Notes under the pieces: generated by a model
Seen by the model: only the letters and a program-made list of their open reading frames with translations
The model's database searches: none
What the model was told of the DNA's origin: nothing
In this document: positions 1-8,509 of the stretch, in pieces
Position numbering within the stretch: position 1 is the first letter of the stretch
Layout of the letters: each line of letters begins with the position of its first letter
Assembly (NCBI RefSeq): GCF_031759225.1
Contig: NZ_CP134494.1
Coordinates: forward strand, 4,400,501 to 4,464,500
Origin: Mesobacillus jeotgali
Lineage (GTDB): Bacteria > Bacillota > Bacilli > Bacillales > Cytobacillaceae
Direction: 5' to 3'
Length of the DNA: 64,000 nt
Position numbers and translations under genes: made by a program

Positions 1-32
1 GGGGGTGGAACTGCACAGCCATCCAAATTTCC

Positions 33-1703
33 TTATACTGATTTTGTTGCATCGTCATTCATCCAAACTTCGCCGTTCTTATAGGTCATCTGTTCAGGAT
101 AACGAAGGTCGAGTACTTCCTCCTGAATTTTTTGCGAAGGTGCTGGAGTTGCAAGCGATACGATGACGTTCGCAAGGATTGCAGCCGTAGCGCCGAATAC
201 ACCAGCTCCAGTATCGATGATTCCAAGAATCGTGAAGCCGCCATACTTCGCCGCGAAAATGTATCCCAATGTCACAGCAAGACCGACGAGCATACCTGCA
301 ATAACACCCTGTGAATTTGAGCGCTTCCACCATACGCCAAGAATCAAGGCCGGGAAGAACGTACCACTTGCCAGTGCAAAGGCCCAGGCAACTATTTGCG
401 TGATCGCTCCAGGAGGGTCAAGGGCAATCAGACCAGCAAACAATGTAGCGATAACGATTGACAGACGCGCTACATTCAGACGTGTTTTTTCCGTAGCATT
501 TGGCTTCATGACACGGTAGTATATATCGTGCGCAAAAGCCGAAGAAATCGCGATCATCAAGCCGCCGGCAGTTGAAAGTGCCGCGGCCATAGCGCCTGCC
601 GCTACAAGCCCGATAACGAATACGCCAAGGTTAGCGATTTCCGGTGTCGCCATTACGACGATATCGTTTGAGATGATCAATTCACTCCACTGAAGGACTC
701 CGTCGCCATTACCATCGGCAACCTGCAGCTTACCTGTATCGACCCATGTTTTCGTCCAGGCAGGAAGCTCACTGATTTTGCTGCCGGCAACCTTTGTCAT
801 CAGGATGAAGCGTGAGAACGCTGCATAAGCAGGTGCTGACAGATAAAGCAAACCGATAAAAAGAAGTGCCCATGCGCCTGACCAGCGAGCAGCCTTCATC
901 GTTGAAACTGTATAGAAGCGGACGATTACGTGCGGAAGACCCGCCGTACCAGCCATCAATGTAAACATAAGGGCAAGGAACTGCCATTTCGTGCCGTTCG
1001 TAAATGGCGCGAAGTATTCCGAAATACCGAGCTCACGATCGAGCTCACCCATTTTTCCTACGAGCTCACCATAGGAAAGCCACGGAAGCGCGCTGCTTGT
1101 CACCTGGAGAGACATAAAAATGACAGGGATCAAATAGGCAATGATCAAAATGATATACTGTGCAACCTGTGTCCAGGTAATCCCTTTCATACCACCGAAA
1201 GCTGCGTAGAATGCAATCAGGACAACCCCAATCATCGTACCGAGCTTCGCATCGATTTCGAACAGTCGCCCGATTACCACACCAGAACCGGAAAGCTGGC
1301 CGATTGAATACGTAAAGCTGATGATGATCGTTGAAATCGCCGCGATGACGCGCGCTGTATGGCTGTTGTATCGGTCGCCAATAAATTCAGGTACCGTGTA
1401 TCGCCCGTACTTCCTTAGCTGTGGCGCCAATAGGAAGGTCAGAAGCAAATATCCGCCCGTCCAGCCCATGATATACGCAAGGCCGTCATAGCCGAGCAGC
1501 ATGATCGTACCGGCCATTCCGATGAAGGAAGCGGCACTCATCCAGTCAGCGCCAATCGCCATCCCGTTGAAAACTGGCGGTACGCCGCGGCTGGCAACGT
1601 AGAAGTCAGACGTCTGCTTAGCTGTATTGTAAATCGCAATTCCGATATACAAACCAAATGTAGCTAAAATAATAGATAATGAGACCAAGAATTGTGTATC
1701 CAA
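33..1703 (-). CDS. sodium:solute symporter family protein, acetate permease-like (ActP/YwcA type)
   Basis: A 556-residue polytopic membrane protein of the SSS family, expected to import acetate or another short monocarboxylate with a cation. About thirteen hydrophobic segments are visible, with the family stretch GTAGLPHVIVRFYT near residues 252-265. The start is TTG at 1703, preceded by GGGGGAGAA at good spacing. The gene follows a DUF485 gene by 45 bp on the same strand, the pairing seen for B. subtilis ywcB-ywcA and E. coli yjcH-actP, so the two are probably one operon. Odd: the loop at residues 330-341 (DGNGDGVLQWSE) fits a canonical EF-hand calcium loop. The family is certain; the substrate is inferred from the DUF485 pairing. 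Confidence 0.9.
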   Translation of the reverse strand: MDTQFLVSLSIILATFGLYIGIAIYNTAKQTSDFYVASRGVPPVFNGMAIGADWMSAASFIGMAGTIMLLGYDGLAYIMGWTGGYLLLTFLLAPQLRKYGRYTVPEFIGDRYNSHTARVIAAISTIIISFTYSIGQLSGSGVVIGRLFEIDAKLGTMIGVVLIAFYAAFGGMKGITWTQVAQYIILIIAYLIPVIFMSLQVTSSALPWLSYGELVGKMGELDRELGISEYFAPFTNGTKWQFLALMFTLMAGTAGLPHVIVRFYTVSTMKAARWSGAWALLFIGLLYLSAPAYAAFSRFILMTKVAGSKISELPAWTKTWVDTGKLQVADGNGDGVLQWSELIISNDIVVMATPEIANLGVFVIGLVAAGAMAAALSTAGGLMIAISSAFAHDIYYRVMKPNATEKTRLNVARLSIVIATLFAGLIALDPPGAITQIVAWAFALASGTFFPALILGVWWKRSNSQGVIAGMLVGLAVTLGYIFAAKYGGFTILGIIDTGAGVFGATAAILANVIVSLATPAPSQKIQEEVLDLRYPEQMTYKNGEVWMNDDATKSV

Positions 1704-1748
1704 AGTTCTCCCCCTTATTCAAACGCTCTTTTATTCTTTCTCCGTGGC

Positions 1749-2051
1749 TTAGTGGTCCAGGCTCTTACCTTCGCTCAGCTTGACGTTCTTCTCCTCGTCA
1801 ATACCATACTTCTTGTCAATGCCATCGCTAACCTTAGCGTTGACAAACAACAGGATGATGAACGTTAACACTGCACCCTGCGCTCCCATGAAATAGTGGA
1901 ACGGGAAGCCTCCGATTGAAAACTCGCTCAGCGGTTCTGCGATCATCACCGCACCGAACGAGACAAGGAACCAGATGATGAAATAAATGATCATATTACG
2001 GGTTTTCTCACGGAAATACGCGTCAGCTACTGACTTATCAATTTTCTTCAC
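1749..2051 (-). CDS. DUF485 family membrane protein (YwcB/YjcH-like)
   Basis: A 100-residue protein with two hydrophobic segments (about residues 20-40 and 58-75) and a charged C-terminus, the usual shape of DUF485 proteins. These are encoded next to acetate-type SSS symporters, and their biochemical role is not established. The start is GTG at 2051 with AAAGGGGTG upstream; no nearer ATG is in frame. It lies directly upstream of the symporter gene. It is probably a small partner or stabilising subunit of that symporter, by genomic association only. Confidence 0.85.
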   Translation of the reverse strand: MKKIDKSVADAYFREKTRNMIIYFIIWFLVSFGAVMIAEPLSEFSIGGFPFHYFMGAQGAVLTFIILLFVNAKVSDGIDKKYGIDEEKNVKLSEGKSLDH

Positions 2052-2180
2052 ATTTACACCCCTTTGGTTTTGCTAATCCCCTTTGTATAATCCTTCATGA
2101 ATGACAGACACAGCATTGAATCAAAAAGCTTGCCCCACTCCCTTTTTATGGATTTAAATTATATGAACCTTGCGCCAGGC

Positions 2181-2341
2181 AAAGTTTATACCGATTAGAA
2201 AAGCGCAAGCGCCTTGGTCAGCCCCGACAAGCGCTGGAGGGCCGACCAGTGAAGTCGCTCTTTGACTTCATTGGGCGGACCGAAGCGACTCGAGGGGATA
2301 GGCGCTGAAGCTAGACACTAAAATAAGTTAAAAGTTTATAC
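2181..2341. repeat. MITE-like intergenic repeat element flanked by 11-bp direct repeats
   Basis: This fills most of the 323-bp gap upstream of the DUF485 gene. A GC-rich block (about 2198-2318) differs sharply from its AT-rich surroundings. Its ends form an imperfect inverted pair: TTAG-AGC-AGCGCC read inwards on the left and the same pattern read inwards on the right. AAAGTTTATAC occurs at 2181-2191 and again at 2331-2341, as a target duplication might. It has no ORF. It resembles small dispersed palindromic repeats common in Bacillaceae. There is no second copy in this window. Confidence 0.5.
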
Positions 2342-2374
2342 TTTCTTATAACTCGAGAATGGAATCTTGGTGGT

Positions 2375-2557
2375 TTAACTTAAGCTGAAGATGAATTTCA
2401 CTGTTTCAAAGAAAGGAGCCGGGACCATGATGATCTGGATGAGGAAGTAGAGAAATATGCTCAGGAACGGGACTGCCAGATAAACTAACTTATTTTTTCT
2501 TAAGCCCATGAAAAGGCTTATGCCGGTAATCACCAGCAGGCCGATTAGAATGATCAC
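2375..2557 (-). CDS. small hydrophobic protein, unknown function
   Basis: A 60-residue protein with two membrane segments (about residues 1-18 and 24-46) and a short C-terminal tail. It is unrecognised. The GTG start at 2557 has a strong ribosome site (AGGAGGAATCAAC then GTG, 7-base spacing), the main reason to believe the gene. It stands alone, with 331 bp upstream and a repeat element downstream. A catabolite-response-like site lies about 130 bp upstream. It could be a single-gene membrane peptide. No function can be assigned. Confidence 0.6.
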   Translation of the reverse strand: MIILIGLLVITGISLFMGLRKNKLVYLAVPFLSIFLYFLIQIIMVPAPFFETVKFIFSLS

Positions 2558-2842
2558 GTTGATTCCTCCTGTTAAAAATTATTTTGTATATGTATGAATA
2601 ATTATTTATTTAACTAAATATTTAGAAAATTTAATTTAATTATCCATATAATGTCCAGGCAGGTCAATACGTTATTTTTAAAAAATGTAATCGCTTTCTA
2701 TGTCGATTTTTTACAGGCCGTGCCAAACCCGTCAGTAATGGTACGGTTTTGGAGGGCTACATGACAATCGAGTTTGTCGAAAAAAAATTTTTGCTTATTT
2801 CCATAGAATTGCTGGGTCTGTAATGATTTTACAGAATAGTAA
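2558..2842. other. gene-free gap upstream of the small membrane protein gene
   Basis: Very AT-rich sequence. I see the ribosome site of the small gene at 2560-2570, a cre-like site at 2686-2699 and the ggt terminator from 2843. There is no ORF with a ribosome site on either strand. Confidence 0.5.
2686..2699 (+). promoter_or_regulatory. possible cre (CcpA) site
   Basis: TGTAATCGCTTTCT matches the catabolite-response consensus TGNAANCGNWNWCA at all but the last base. It lies about 130 bp upstream of the small membrane gene start, so if real it would most likely act on that gene. Sequence match only. Confidence 0.3.
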
Positions 2843-2873
2843 AAGGAACACTCGCCTTTGAGTGTTCCTTCAT
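2843..2873 (-). terminator. terminator of ggt
   Basis: A perfect 10-bp stem (2843-2852 with 2861-2870) and 8-base loop lie 16 bp past the ggt stop. It is followed by TTTT on the minus strand and is A-rich on the other side, so it may act in both directions. Confidence 0.7.
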
Positions 2874-2888
2874 TAAAATATAATTTAT

Positions 2889-4493
2889 TTACCAGCAGGC
2901 AATTGCGCCATCGGTTCTCATTTCCGTTCCGCCGGTCAGGACGCCGGTTTCCGGATTGCGGACGATGACCTGACCGCGGCCAAAACCTCCGCCATCATAT
3001 GCTACCTTCATTTGATGCCCTTGTCTAGCAAGCTCTTTGACGATATGATTCGGGAAGTGGTGCTCGACTTCGATTTGCTTGCCTTCAATCCACTGCCAGC
3101 GAGGTGCGTCAAGTGCCGCCTGAGGATTCATCCCGTAATCAATCAGATTCATCGCCACCTGAACATGCCCCTGTGGCTGCATATAGCCGCCCATCACGCC
3201 GAACGGTCCTACTGCCTGGCCATCCTTCGTGATGAAGCCAGGAATGATTGTATGGTATGTCTTCTTGCCTGGAGCCAGTGCATTCGCATGATTCGGATCT
3301 AGTGAGAAGTCATGCCCGCGGTTTTGCAGTCCGATTCCTGTTCCCGGAACGACTACTCCTGAACCGAAGCCCATATAGTTGCTCTGGATGAAGGAAACCA
3401 TATTGCCTTCTCCATCCGCAGTAGACAAGTAGACTGTTCCCCCTTTAGGGAGCTGGCCAGGTTCCGGCATTCTCGCTTCATCAGAGATTTTCGCGCGAGC
3501 ATCCTCTCCATACTTCTCAGACAGAAGATCTGTTACCTTCGTCTGCATCGTCCTAGGGTCTGTCACATACTCCTTGCCATCGGTGAACGCCTGCTTCATC
3601 GCTTCCAGCTGAAGATGCACACCCTGTACGTCATCACGATGAGTAAACTCGTAGCCTTTTAAAATATTCAATGCCATCAAGGCAACGATTCCCTGTCCGT
3701 TCGGCGGGATTTCCCACACCTCGTGCCCGCGGTAGGACACAGAAATTGGCTCCACCCATTCAGGATGATAGTTTTCGAGATCGGACTTACTCAGGAAAGC
3801 ACCCGCTTTTTCGGATGCCTTTGCGATTCTATCAGCAAGCACCCCCCTGTAAAAGCTCTCCCCATTCGTTTCAGCGATTTCCTGGAGCGTGTTCGCATGA
3901 TCCTCCGATTTCCACATCTCTCCTGCCTCAGGAACCTTGCCATCAGGAGCAAAGACGCGGAACCACTCATCGTACTCCTCGCCCTGGAAGCGATTCTTAT
4001 AGGCATTGTAAGCACCCTTCCAGTATTTTGCGAGAATAGGAGTCAATGGATACCCATTGCGCGCATAATCAATCGCTGGCTTCAGCACTTCAGTAAGCGG
4101 CAGGCGCCCAAATTTTTTCGATAGCTCCGCCCATGCTGATGGAGCTCCAGGAACCGTGACCGGAGTCCAGCCATGTGAAGGCATTTTTTCATGGCCCAGC
4201 TCCTTCACCTTTTCAATTGAAATGGATTGTGGTGCAGGACCGCTCGCATTCAAGCCATACAGCTTATCTTTCACCCAAACAAGCGCGAATGCGTCACCGC
4301 CAATCCCGTTGGATGTTGGTTCCACAACCGTCAGGCAAGCCGCTGTCGCGATTGCCGCATCAATCGCATTTCCGCCCTTTTTTAAAATATCAAGCCCCGC
4401 CTGCGCAGCAAGCGGCTGTGACGTAGCGACCATCCCATTGCGCGCCACCGCCGCCATCCGCTGGGAAGGATAAGGATATGTATGCAAAGACAT
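2889..4493 (-). CDS. gamma-glutamyltransferase family protein (YwrD-like)
   Basis: A 534-residue Ntn-hydrolase of the gamma-glutamyltransferase family. The precursor of such enzymes cuts itself into large and small chains, and the new N-terminal threonine attacks gamma-glutamyl bonds. Here that residue is most likely Thr353 in PKGGTVYLS, which gives a large chain of about 352 residues and a small chain of about 182. There is no signal peptide: the protein starts MSLHTYPYPSQRMAAVARNG. This suggests a cytoplasmic enzyme like B. subtilis YwrD rather than secreted Ggt. The ATG at 4493 has a GGGGGAATCTGA ribosome site. It appears monocistronic and has its own terminator. The physiological substrate is unknown. 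Confidence 0.88.
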   Translation of the reverse strand: MSLHTYPYPSQRMAAVARNGMVATSQPLAAQAGLDILKKGGNAIDAAIATAACLTVVEPTSNGIGGDAFALVWVKDKLYGLNASGPAPQSISIEKVKELGHEKMPSHGWTPVTVPGAPSAWAELSKKFGRLPLTEVLKPAIDYARNGYPLTPILAKYWKGAYNAYKNRFQGEEYDEWFRVFAPDGKVPEAGEMWKSEDHANTLQEIAETNGESFYRGVLADRIAKASEKAGAFLSKSDLENYHPEWVEPISVSYRGHEVWEIPPNGQGIVALMALNILKGYEFTHRDDVQGVHLQLEAMKQAFTDGKEYVTDPRTMQTKVTDLLSEKYGEDARAKISDEARMPEPGQLPKGGTVYLSTADGEGNMVSFIQSNYMGFGSGVVVPGTGIGLQNRGHDFSLDPNHANALAPGKKTYHTIIPGFITKDGQAVGPFGVMGGYMQPQGHVQVAMNLIDYGMNPQAALDAPRWQWIEGKQIEVEHHFPNHIVKELARQGHQMKVAYDGGGFGRGQVIVRNPETGVLTGGTEMRTDGAIACW

Positions 4494-4576
4494 TCAGATT
4501 CCCCCTAATAATTTTCGTCTTACGAAATATTATATCAAAATAGCTGAAAATTCGAAATAGAGAAATCTCAATTATA

Positions 4577-4603
4577 AAAGCCCGGCCATATTCGGCCGGA
4601 CTT
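4577..4603 (-). terminator. terminator of the PBP gene
   Basis: A hairpin of GTCCGGCC and GGCCGGGC with a short loop, followed by TTTTAT on the minus strand, just after the transpeptidase stop codon. Confidence 0.85.
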
Positions 4604-4604
4604 C

Positions 4605-6605
4605 CTACATTCCACTCTGCAATCTTAGTTCATAGAACTCTTTCACCCGTGTCACGACCTCCTTGGATCCAGAATCCTCGATCATCATCGCGACGATCAT
4701 ATCGGTGGACTGCGGTTTATAGGCGACGAACCAGCCGAGTTCCTTGCCCTTTTCGCCTTGTTTTTCCTTGATTTCCGCTGTTCCGGTTTTACCGGCGAGC
4801 GGATAGTTAGCGATCAGTCCATTGTGGGCGGTTCCTTTTGGATCGGTGATGACTTTTGTCAGCATGCCATTAAGAGCTGCTGCATTTTCCGCGCTGACAA
4901 TCCCTTCCTTCCATACCTGTCCCTGCTCATCCTCCATGTTCAAGATCGGTTTAACAAGGTTGCCCTCGTTTACCAAAGGTGAATATGTGGTTGCAAGATG
5001 GAGGATATTCATTTCTACCTGTCCCTGGCCATAAGCAGAATCGGCCAGACTGATTTCGCTGTCAATTTTGCCGATTTGGGACGGCTCGATTGGATAGAGA
5101 TATTCCGGTTGATCTTCAAAGCCGAACTTCTTCAATCCTTCTGTAAAAGTATCCTGACCCATTTCGAGCGTAGATCGTGCAAAGTAAATGTTATCTGAAT
5201 AGATCAGCGCTTTTTCCAGGTTGATGCTGCCTTTTACATCAGAGTATCTTGTCACCTTGTACTTGCCCCATGATGCGTCTTTTTGCCACTGTTTCTCATT
5301 GATATCAAAAGCAGTATCCAGCTGGAGTTTTCCACTCTCAAGGCCAATGGCGGCTGTGATTGGCTTGATCACCGAACCCGGCACATAGGTCAACTTAAAT
5401 CTATTAAGCGTTGGTTTAAACGGATCATCTTCTAGCATTTTGCGTTTGTTTTGCGAGATTCCGAGCGCCATTTCATTCGGATCGAAGCCTGGCGCGCTTA
5501 CCAATGCCAGCGTCTCACCTGTCTTCGGGTTGATTGCCGATGCTGTACCCGCTTTTCCTTTTAGCTGGTCATATAATTGCTGCTGGGCGACAACATCGAT
5601 TGTCAGCTTGACATCCTTTCCGTTTTCCACCGGCTTTTCGGCAAGCGTCTTGACGGTTCCATCCTCTTTAACAATCGAAATCCTGACTCCGTTTGTTCCT
5701 TTTAATTGTTCTTCGAGGACCTGTTCAAGACCGCGGCGTCCAATGAGGTCGGTTGCGGTGTAGCCTTTGCCCTCCAGTTCTTCTAGGTCATCGGCAAGGA
5801 TCGGACCGACATATCCAATTAAGTGGGACAATGCCTCTCCGTATGGATATTCACGGGCTCCCACCATTTGGCTTGTCACTCCATCAAGCGCAAATAATTT
5901 TTCATGAAGCCCTTTATCTGTCTTCGAAACTTTTTTCAGCGGAACGAACAGTTCAGGTTTTACCCACCCTGCGTTCATGGCTTTGTTGATTTGCTCTTCT
6001 GACATTTCTAGCAGCTCCGCAAGCTTGGTGATTGTCTGCTCTTTTGGTTCACCCAATTCACCAGGTACCACTCCGATCTGGACAGCTGTTCCATTAATCG
6101 CAAGTCCGTTCCCAGCACGGTCAAGGATGCTGCCGCGTTCTGCCTGGACATTCTTGAAGCTGATTTTATCCCCTGCTTCAAGCTCCGGGAAAATATAAGT
6201 CGTGTTCCAATCAACATACCAATTTGTTTCTTTTTCACGCTCTTCTTTTACAAGAGTAGCATTGTGGTCGAATGCAATTGGACCAGCGACACTATTCATT
6301 TTTGCTAAAAAAGGAAGTTCTGCATTTTCTTCATGTTCCTGCTCTTCCTTAGGCTGCTTGTAGCTCACCTTCAGCTCATTGATCTCTAAATCTTTGTAAA
6401 TTTTATTATAGCGAGAGACGAATTCCTCCTTGGAGATGGAATCCTTCGCTTTTTCTGATAAAAATCCATACATCTCTTCAAACTTCTGATCATTCCATAG
6501 CTTTACATACTGGGAAAACCGTTCTTCGGGAGTCGGTTCCTTGCTGCAGCCGGAAATGAGTGCGGCAATTACGACCGACAAGAGTATAATCAATGCCCGT
6601 TTCAT
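4605..6605 (-). CDS. pbpC: class B penicillin-binding protein, PBP3-like lipoprotein with MecA N-terminal domain
   Basis: A 666-residue peptidoglycan transpeptidase on the outer face of the membrane. A signal segment ends in a lipobox (LISGC, Cys20), so the protein is probably lipid-anchored. An NTF2-like MecA_N domain (about 25-145) is followed by the PBP dimerisation domain (about 150-310) and the transpeptidase domain (about 345-660). The active-site motifs are SVIK (Ser411), SDN (470-472) and KTG (606-608). Length and architecture match B. subtilis PbpC (PBP3, 668 aa), and the MecA_N domain is typical of PBPs with low beta-lactam affinity. The gene is single, with terminators behind it and behind spoIIQ upstream. 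The family is certain; orthology to pbpC is likely. Confidence 0.9.
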   Translation of the reverse strand: MKRALIILLSVVIAALISGCSKEPTPEERFSQYVKLWNDQKFEEMYGFLSEKAKDSISKEEFVSRYNKIYKDLEINELKVSYKQPKEEQEHEENAELPFLAKMNSVAGPIAFDHNATLVKEEREKETNWYVDWNTTYIFPELEAGDKISFKNVQAERGSILDRAGNGLAINGTAVQIGVVPGELGEPKEQTITKLAELLEMSEEQINKAMNAGWVKPELFVPLKKVSKTDKGLHEKLFALDGVTSQMVGAREYPYGEALSHLIGYVGPILADDLEELEGKGYTATDLIGRRGLEQVLEEQLKGTNGVRISIVKEDGTVKTLAEKPVENGKDVKLTIDVVAQQQLYDQLKGKAGTASAINPKTGETLALVSAPGFDPNEMALGISQNKRKMLEDDPFKPTLNRFKLTYVPGSVIKPITAAIGLESGKLQLDTAFDINEKQWQKDASWGKYKVTRYSDVKGSINLEKALIYSDNIYFARSTLEMGQDTFTEGLKKFGFEDQPEYLYPIEPSQIGKIDSEISLADSAYGQGQVEMNILHLATTYSPLVNEGNLVKPILNMEDEQGQVWKEGIVSAENAAALNGMLTKVITDPKGTAHNGLIANYPLAGKTGTAEIKEKQGEKGKELGWFVAYKPQSTDMIVAMMIEDSGSKEVVTRVKEFYELRLQSGM

Positions 6606-6682
6606 ATGTATCCCTCCTCTTGTCTGATTTTACCATAGAATTGGCAATTAGATAAGTTTGGAGCTTTTCTGATTAATCCAAT

Positions 6683-6713
6683 AAAAAAACCCGCCTTTAT
6701 AGCAAGGCAGGTT
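6683..6713 (-). terminator. terminator of spoIIQ
   Basis: A stem of AACCTGCCTT with AAGGCGGGTT (minus strand), followed by TTTTTTT, 20 bp past the spoIIQ stop. Confidence 0.9.
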
Positions 6714-6732
6714 CCATAAATTTCAGATTTTA

Positions 6733-7680
6733 TTAAGAGTTGGTTGAAGTATCAGAGTCAGTTGAAGAGTCTTTGTCTTTATCTTCTCCTGCATCCTTAT
6801 CTTCGTCTTTTTTATCAGAGCCGCCTTCTGCAGGCTTGTCTTCTGCTGGAGTTGTGCCTTCAGCATCTTCCTCTGATGGAGTCGTACCTTCAGCGTCTTC
6901 CTCCGAGCTTCCTTCTACATCTTCCTCGGCAGCATCTTCAGACTTGCCTGCATCTGCATCAGAAGAAGCTTTCTCTTCTGTCACATTTGCATCCTGCAAT
7001 GCGCTTAGAGGCTTATTGAAGTACTCATGCGGATTGACTGGTACATCGTCCTTGCGGATTTCAAAGTGTACGTGATTGCCAGCCTTCTCATTGATCAGGC
7101 TTGTTCCGGATTTCGCAATGACTTGTCCTTGCTCAACCTGGTCGCCAACCTTAACTTGGTAGTCTTTCACTGACTGATATTGTGTTACAATACCTTTGTC
7201 ATGCTCGATTTCAATGACGTTTCCAAGCACTGCATCTTCCATGACATTTGTGACAGTACCACTTAGTGATGCGATTACATCAAATTCCTTGCCTTCTTTT
7301 GCTGCAATGTCCAGACCAGTGTTCGGATGGTACGTATTATCATAGAACACTAGAGCTGCTTCTTGCTCAGCCGCGTCGCCGTCATTGTCATAGAATCCCA
7401 TTTGGACGACTGCATCATCTTCATTCACCACTGGCATTACAAAGTTCTCCATCGCGCGGTTCACTTCAACTGCTGGCTGGTCATTCATCTTTTTGCCAGG
7501 CATGTCAGTCGCTTTGTATTCCGACTGATCCAGCTGATCGGTTCCGCTGTTTTGATACCATAGGACACCAGTTAGAATGATTGCGGCACTAGCAATATAA
7601 ACTGTTGGATACACCCACCGCTTCTTGAAAAAGCTGTTCTTGCTTTTGTCTTGAGAAGATCTTTTTTCTTCCTCTCTCAT
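6733..7680 (-). CDS. spoIIQ: stage II sporulation protein Q, degenerate LytM/M23 domain
   Basis: A 315-residue forespore membrane protein. A charged N-terminus and one membrane segment (about 25-45) precede an M23-like domain (about 110-220) and an acidic, low-complexity C-terminal tail rich in E/D/S/T that carries a duplicated EEDAEGTT. SpoIIQ pairs with SpoIIIAH to form the channel and zipper between forespore and mother cell. The second zinc motif HVH is present. At the first, the residue four before the Asp is Asn (NTGLD) instead of the His of active M23 enzymes, so it is probably not a functional peptidase. ATG 7680 is chosen because GAGGTG lies six bases upstream; a GTG at 7689 overlaps that site. 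A sigma-F-type promoter precedes it. The tail is longer than in B. subtilis SpoIIQ (283 aa). Confidence 0.9.
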   Translation of the reverse strand: MREEEKRSSQDKSKNSFFKKRWVYPTVYIASAAIILTGVLWYQNSGTDQLDQSEYKATDMPGKKMNDQPAVEVNRAMENFVMPVVNEDDAVVQMGFYDNDGDAAEQEAALVFYDNTYHPNTGLDIAAKEGKEFDVIASLSGTVTNVMEDAVLGNVIEIEHDKGIVTQYQSVKDYQVKVGDQVEQGQVIAKSGTSLINEKAGNHVHFEIRKDDVPVNPHEYFNKPLSALQDANVTEEKASSDADAGKSEDAAEEDVEGSSEEDAEGTTPSEEDAEGTTPAEDKPAEGGSDKKDEDKDAGEDKDKDSSTDSDTSTNS

Positions 7681-7698
7681 TTCCATCACCTCAGCAAT

Positions 7699-7728
7699 CA
7701 GTTTGAACAGAAGCGAAAAAATATATAC
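7699..7728 (-). promoter_or_regulatory. sigma-F-type promoter of spoIIQ
   Basis: GTATA (7724-7728), a 15-bp spacer, then GTTCAAACTG (7699-7708) on the minus strand. This fits the sigma-F pattern GYATA-N15-GGNNANANTR with one change (second G to T). It ends 18 bp before the start codon, as expected for the forespore-specific gene. Confidence 0.65.
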
Positions 7729-7848
7729 ATAGAGTTGAAAAATTTTTTACTGCTTATTTTTCGACAAAGGTGAAGAAATTATGCAAAAAAGTTTTTTTGG
7801 GGGGTAGTGGGTTAATTTAGCCCCGCCATCCCATTGGACGGATTCCTG

Positions 7849-8058
7849 CTATATTGCTGATTCCTTTAATAAATGGAGTTACCTATATTGCTCTTTCCTT
7901 TTAATGAATGAGTGTTTGCTGTTTCCTTTTAATGAATGAGTTACTACTATATTACTGTTTACTGAAATGAATGAGTCACTACTATATTGCTGTTTACTGA
8001 AATGGATGAGTCAATACTATATTGCTGTTTACTGAAATGAATGAGTTACTATTATAAA
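7849..8058. repeat. 35-bp tandem repeat upstream of the VanZ-family gene
   Basis: About six head-to-tail units begin with CTATATTGCT at 7849, 7883, about 7911 (shortened), 7947, 7982 and 8017, with a partial unit at 8049. The last three full units are nearly identical and exactly 35 bp long. The array covers most of the 391-bp gap between the divergent spoIIQ and VanZ-family genes and runs up to the ribosome site of the latter. Confidence 0.85.
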
Positions 8059-8071
8059 GCGAGGTATTAAG

Positions 8072-8509
8072 ATGAAAAAGTTATTAGTATGGTTTTTACG
8101 AATTCTGCCGCTGCTCTACATGGCCGCAATCTGGATCATGTCCAGCAATCCTGCAGATGCTTTGGTCGAACTGCCCAATCAGGGAATTGACCGTTTTATA
8201 AAAGAATCACTCCATCTCGTAGAGTTCGGAATCCTGTATGTGCTGCTCGTCCTGGCTGCTTTAACTACCGGGCGCTTCACACCGGTGATGAGTTTTACCT
8301 TCATGGGCGTGGCCATCCTGTACGGCCTGCTCGACGAGATTCACCAAAGCTTCGTCCCGTACCGATCAGCAACATTGATTGATTTTATAAAAGACGTAAT
8401 TGGGGTTTTAGCGGCCTCGCACTTTATCCATCACGCCTACTTCAGCGGCAAGTTCCCGCGGCTGGGGAGAGTTTTGCGTCGGATTGAAGAGAGAGTTCGG
8501 AGGATTTAG
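8072..8509 (+). CDS. VanZ family membrane protein
   Basis: A 145-residue protein with four hydrophobic segments and the VanZ signature DEIHQSFVPYRSATLIDFIKD (near residues 89-109, shown within limits as DEIHQSFVPYR then DFIKD). VanZ of enterococci gives low-level teicoplanin resistance, but most chromosomal homologues have no assigned function. The ATG at 8072 has GAGGTATTAAG upstream. It is plus-strand, against the general direction of the window, and follows directly on a tandem repeat array that must contain or overlap its promoter. A role in the envelope is plausible but unproven. Confidence 0.82.
   Translation: MKKLLVWFLRILPLLYMAAIWIMSSNPADALVELPNQGIDRFIKESLHLVEFGILYVLLVLAALTTGRFTPVMSFTFMGVAILYGLLDEIHQSFVPYRSATLIDFIKDVIGVLAASHFIHHAYFSGKFPRLGRVLRRIEERVRRI

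Noticed and set aside
2773-7766. TTGTCGAAA-like Spo0A boxes near 2773 and 7757
   Set aside because: A 7-base box is expected about eight times by chance in this window; only the one at spo0F sits correctly next to a promoter.
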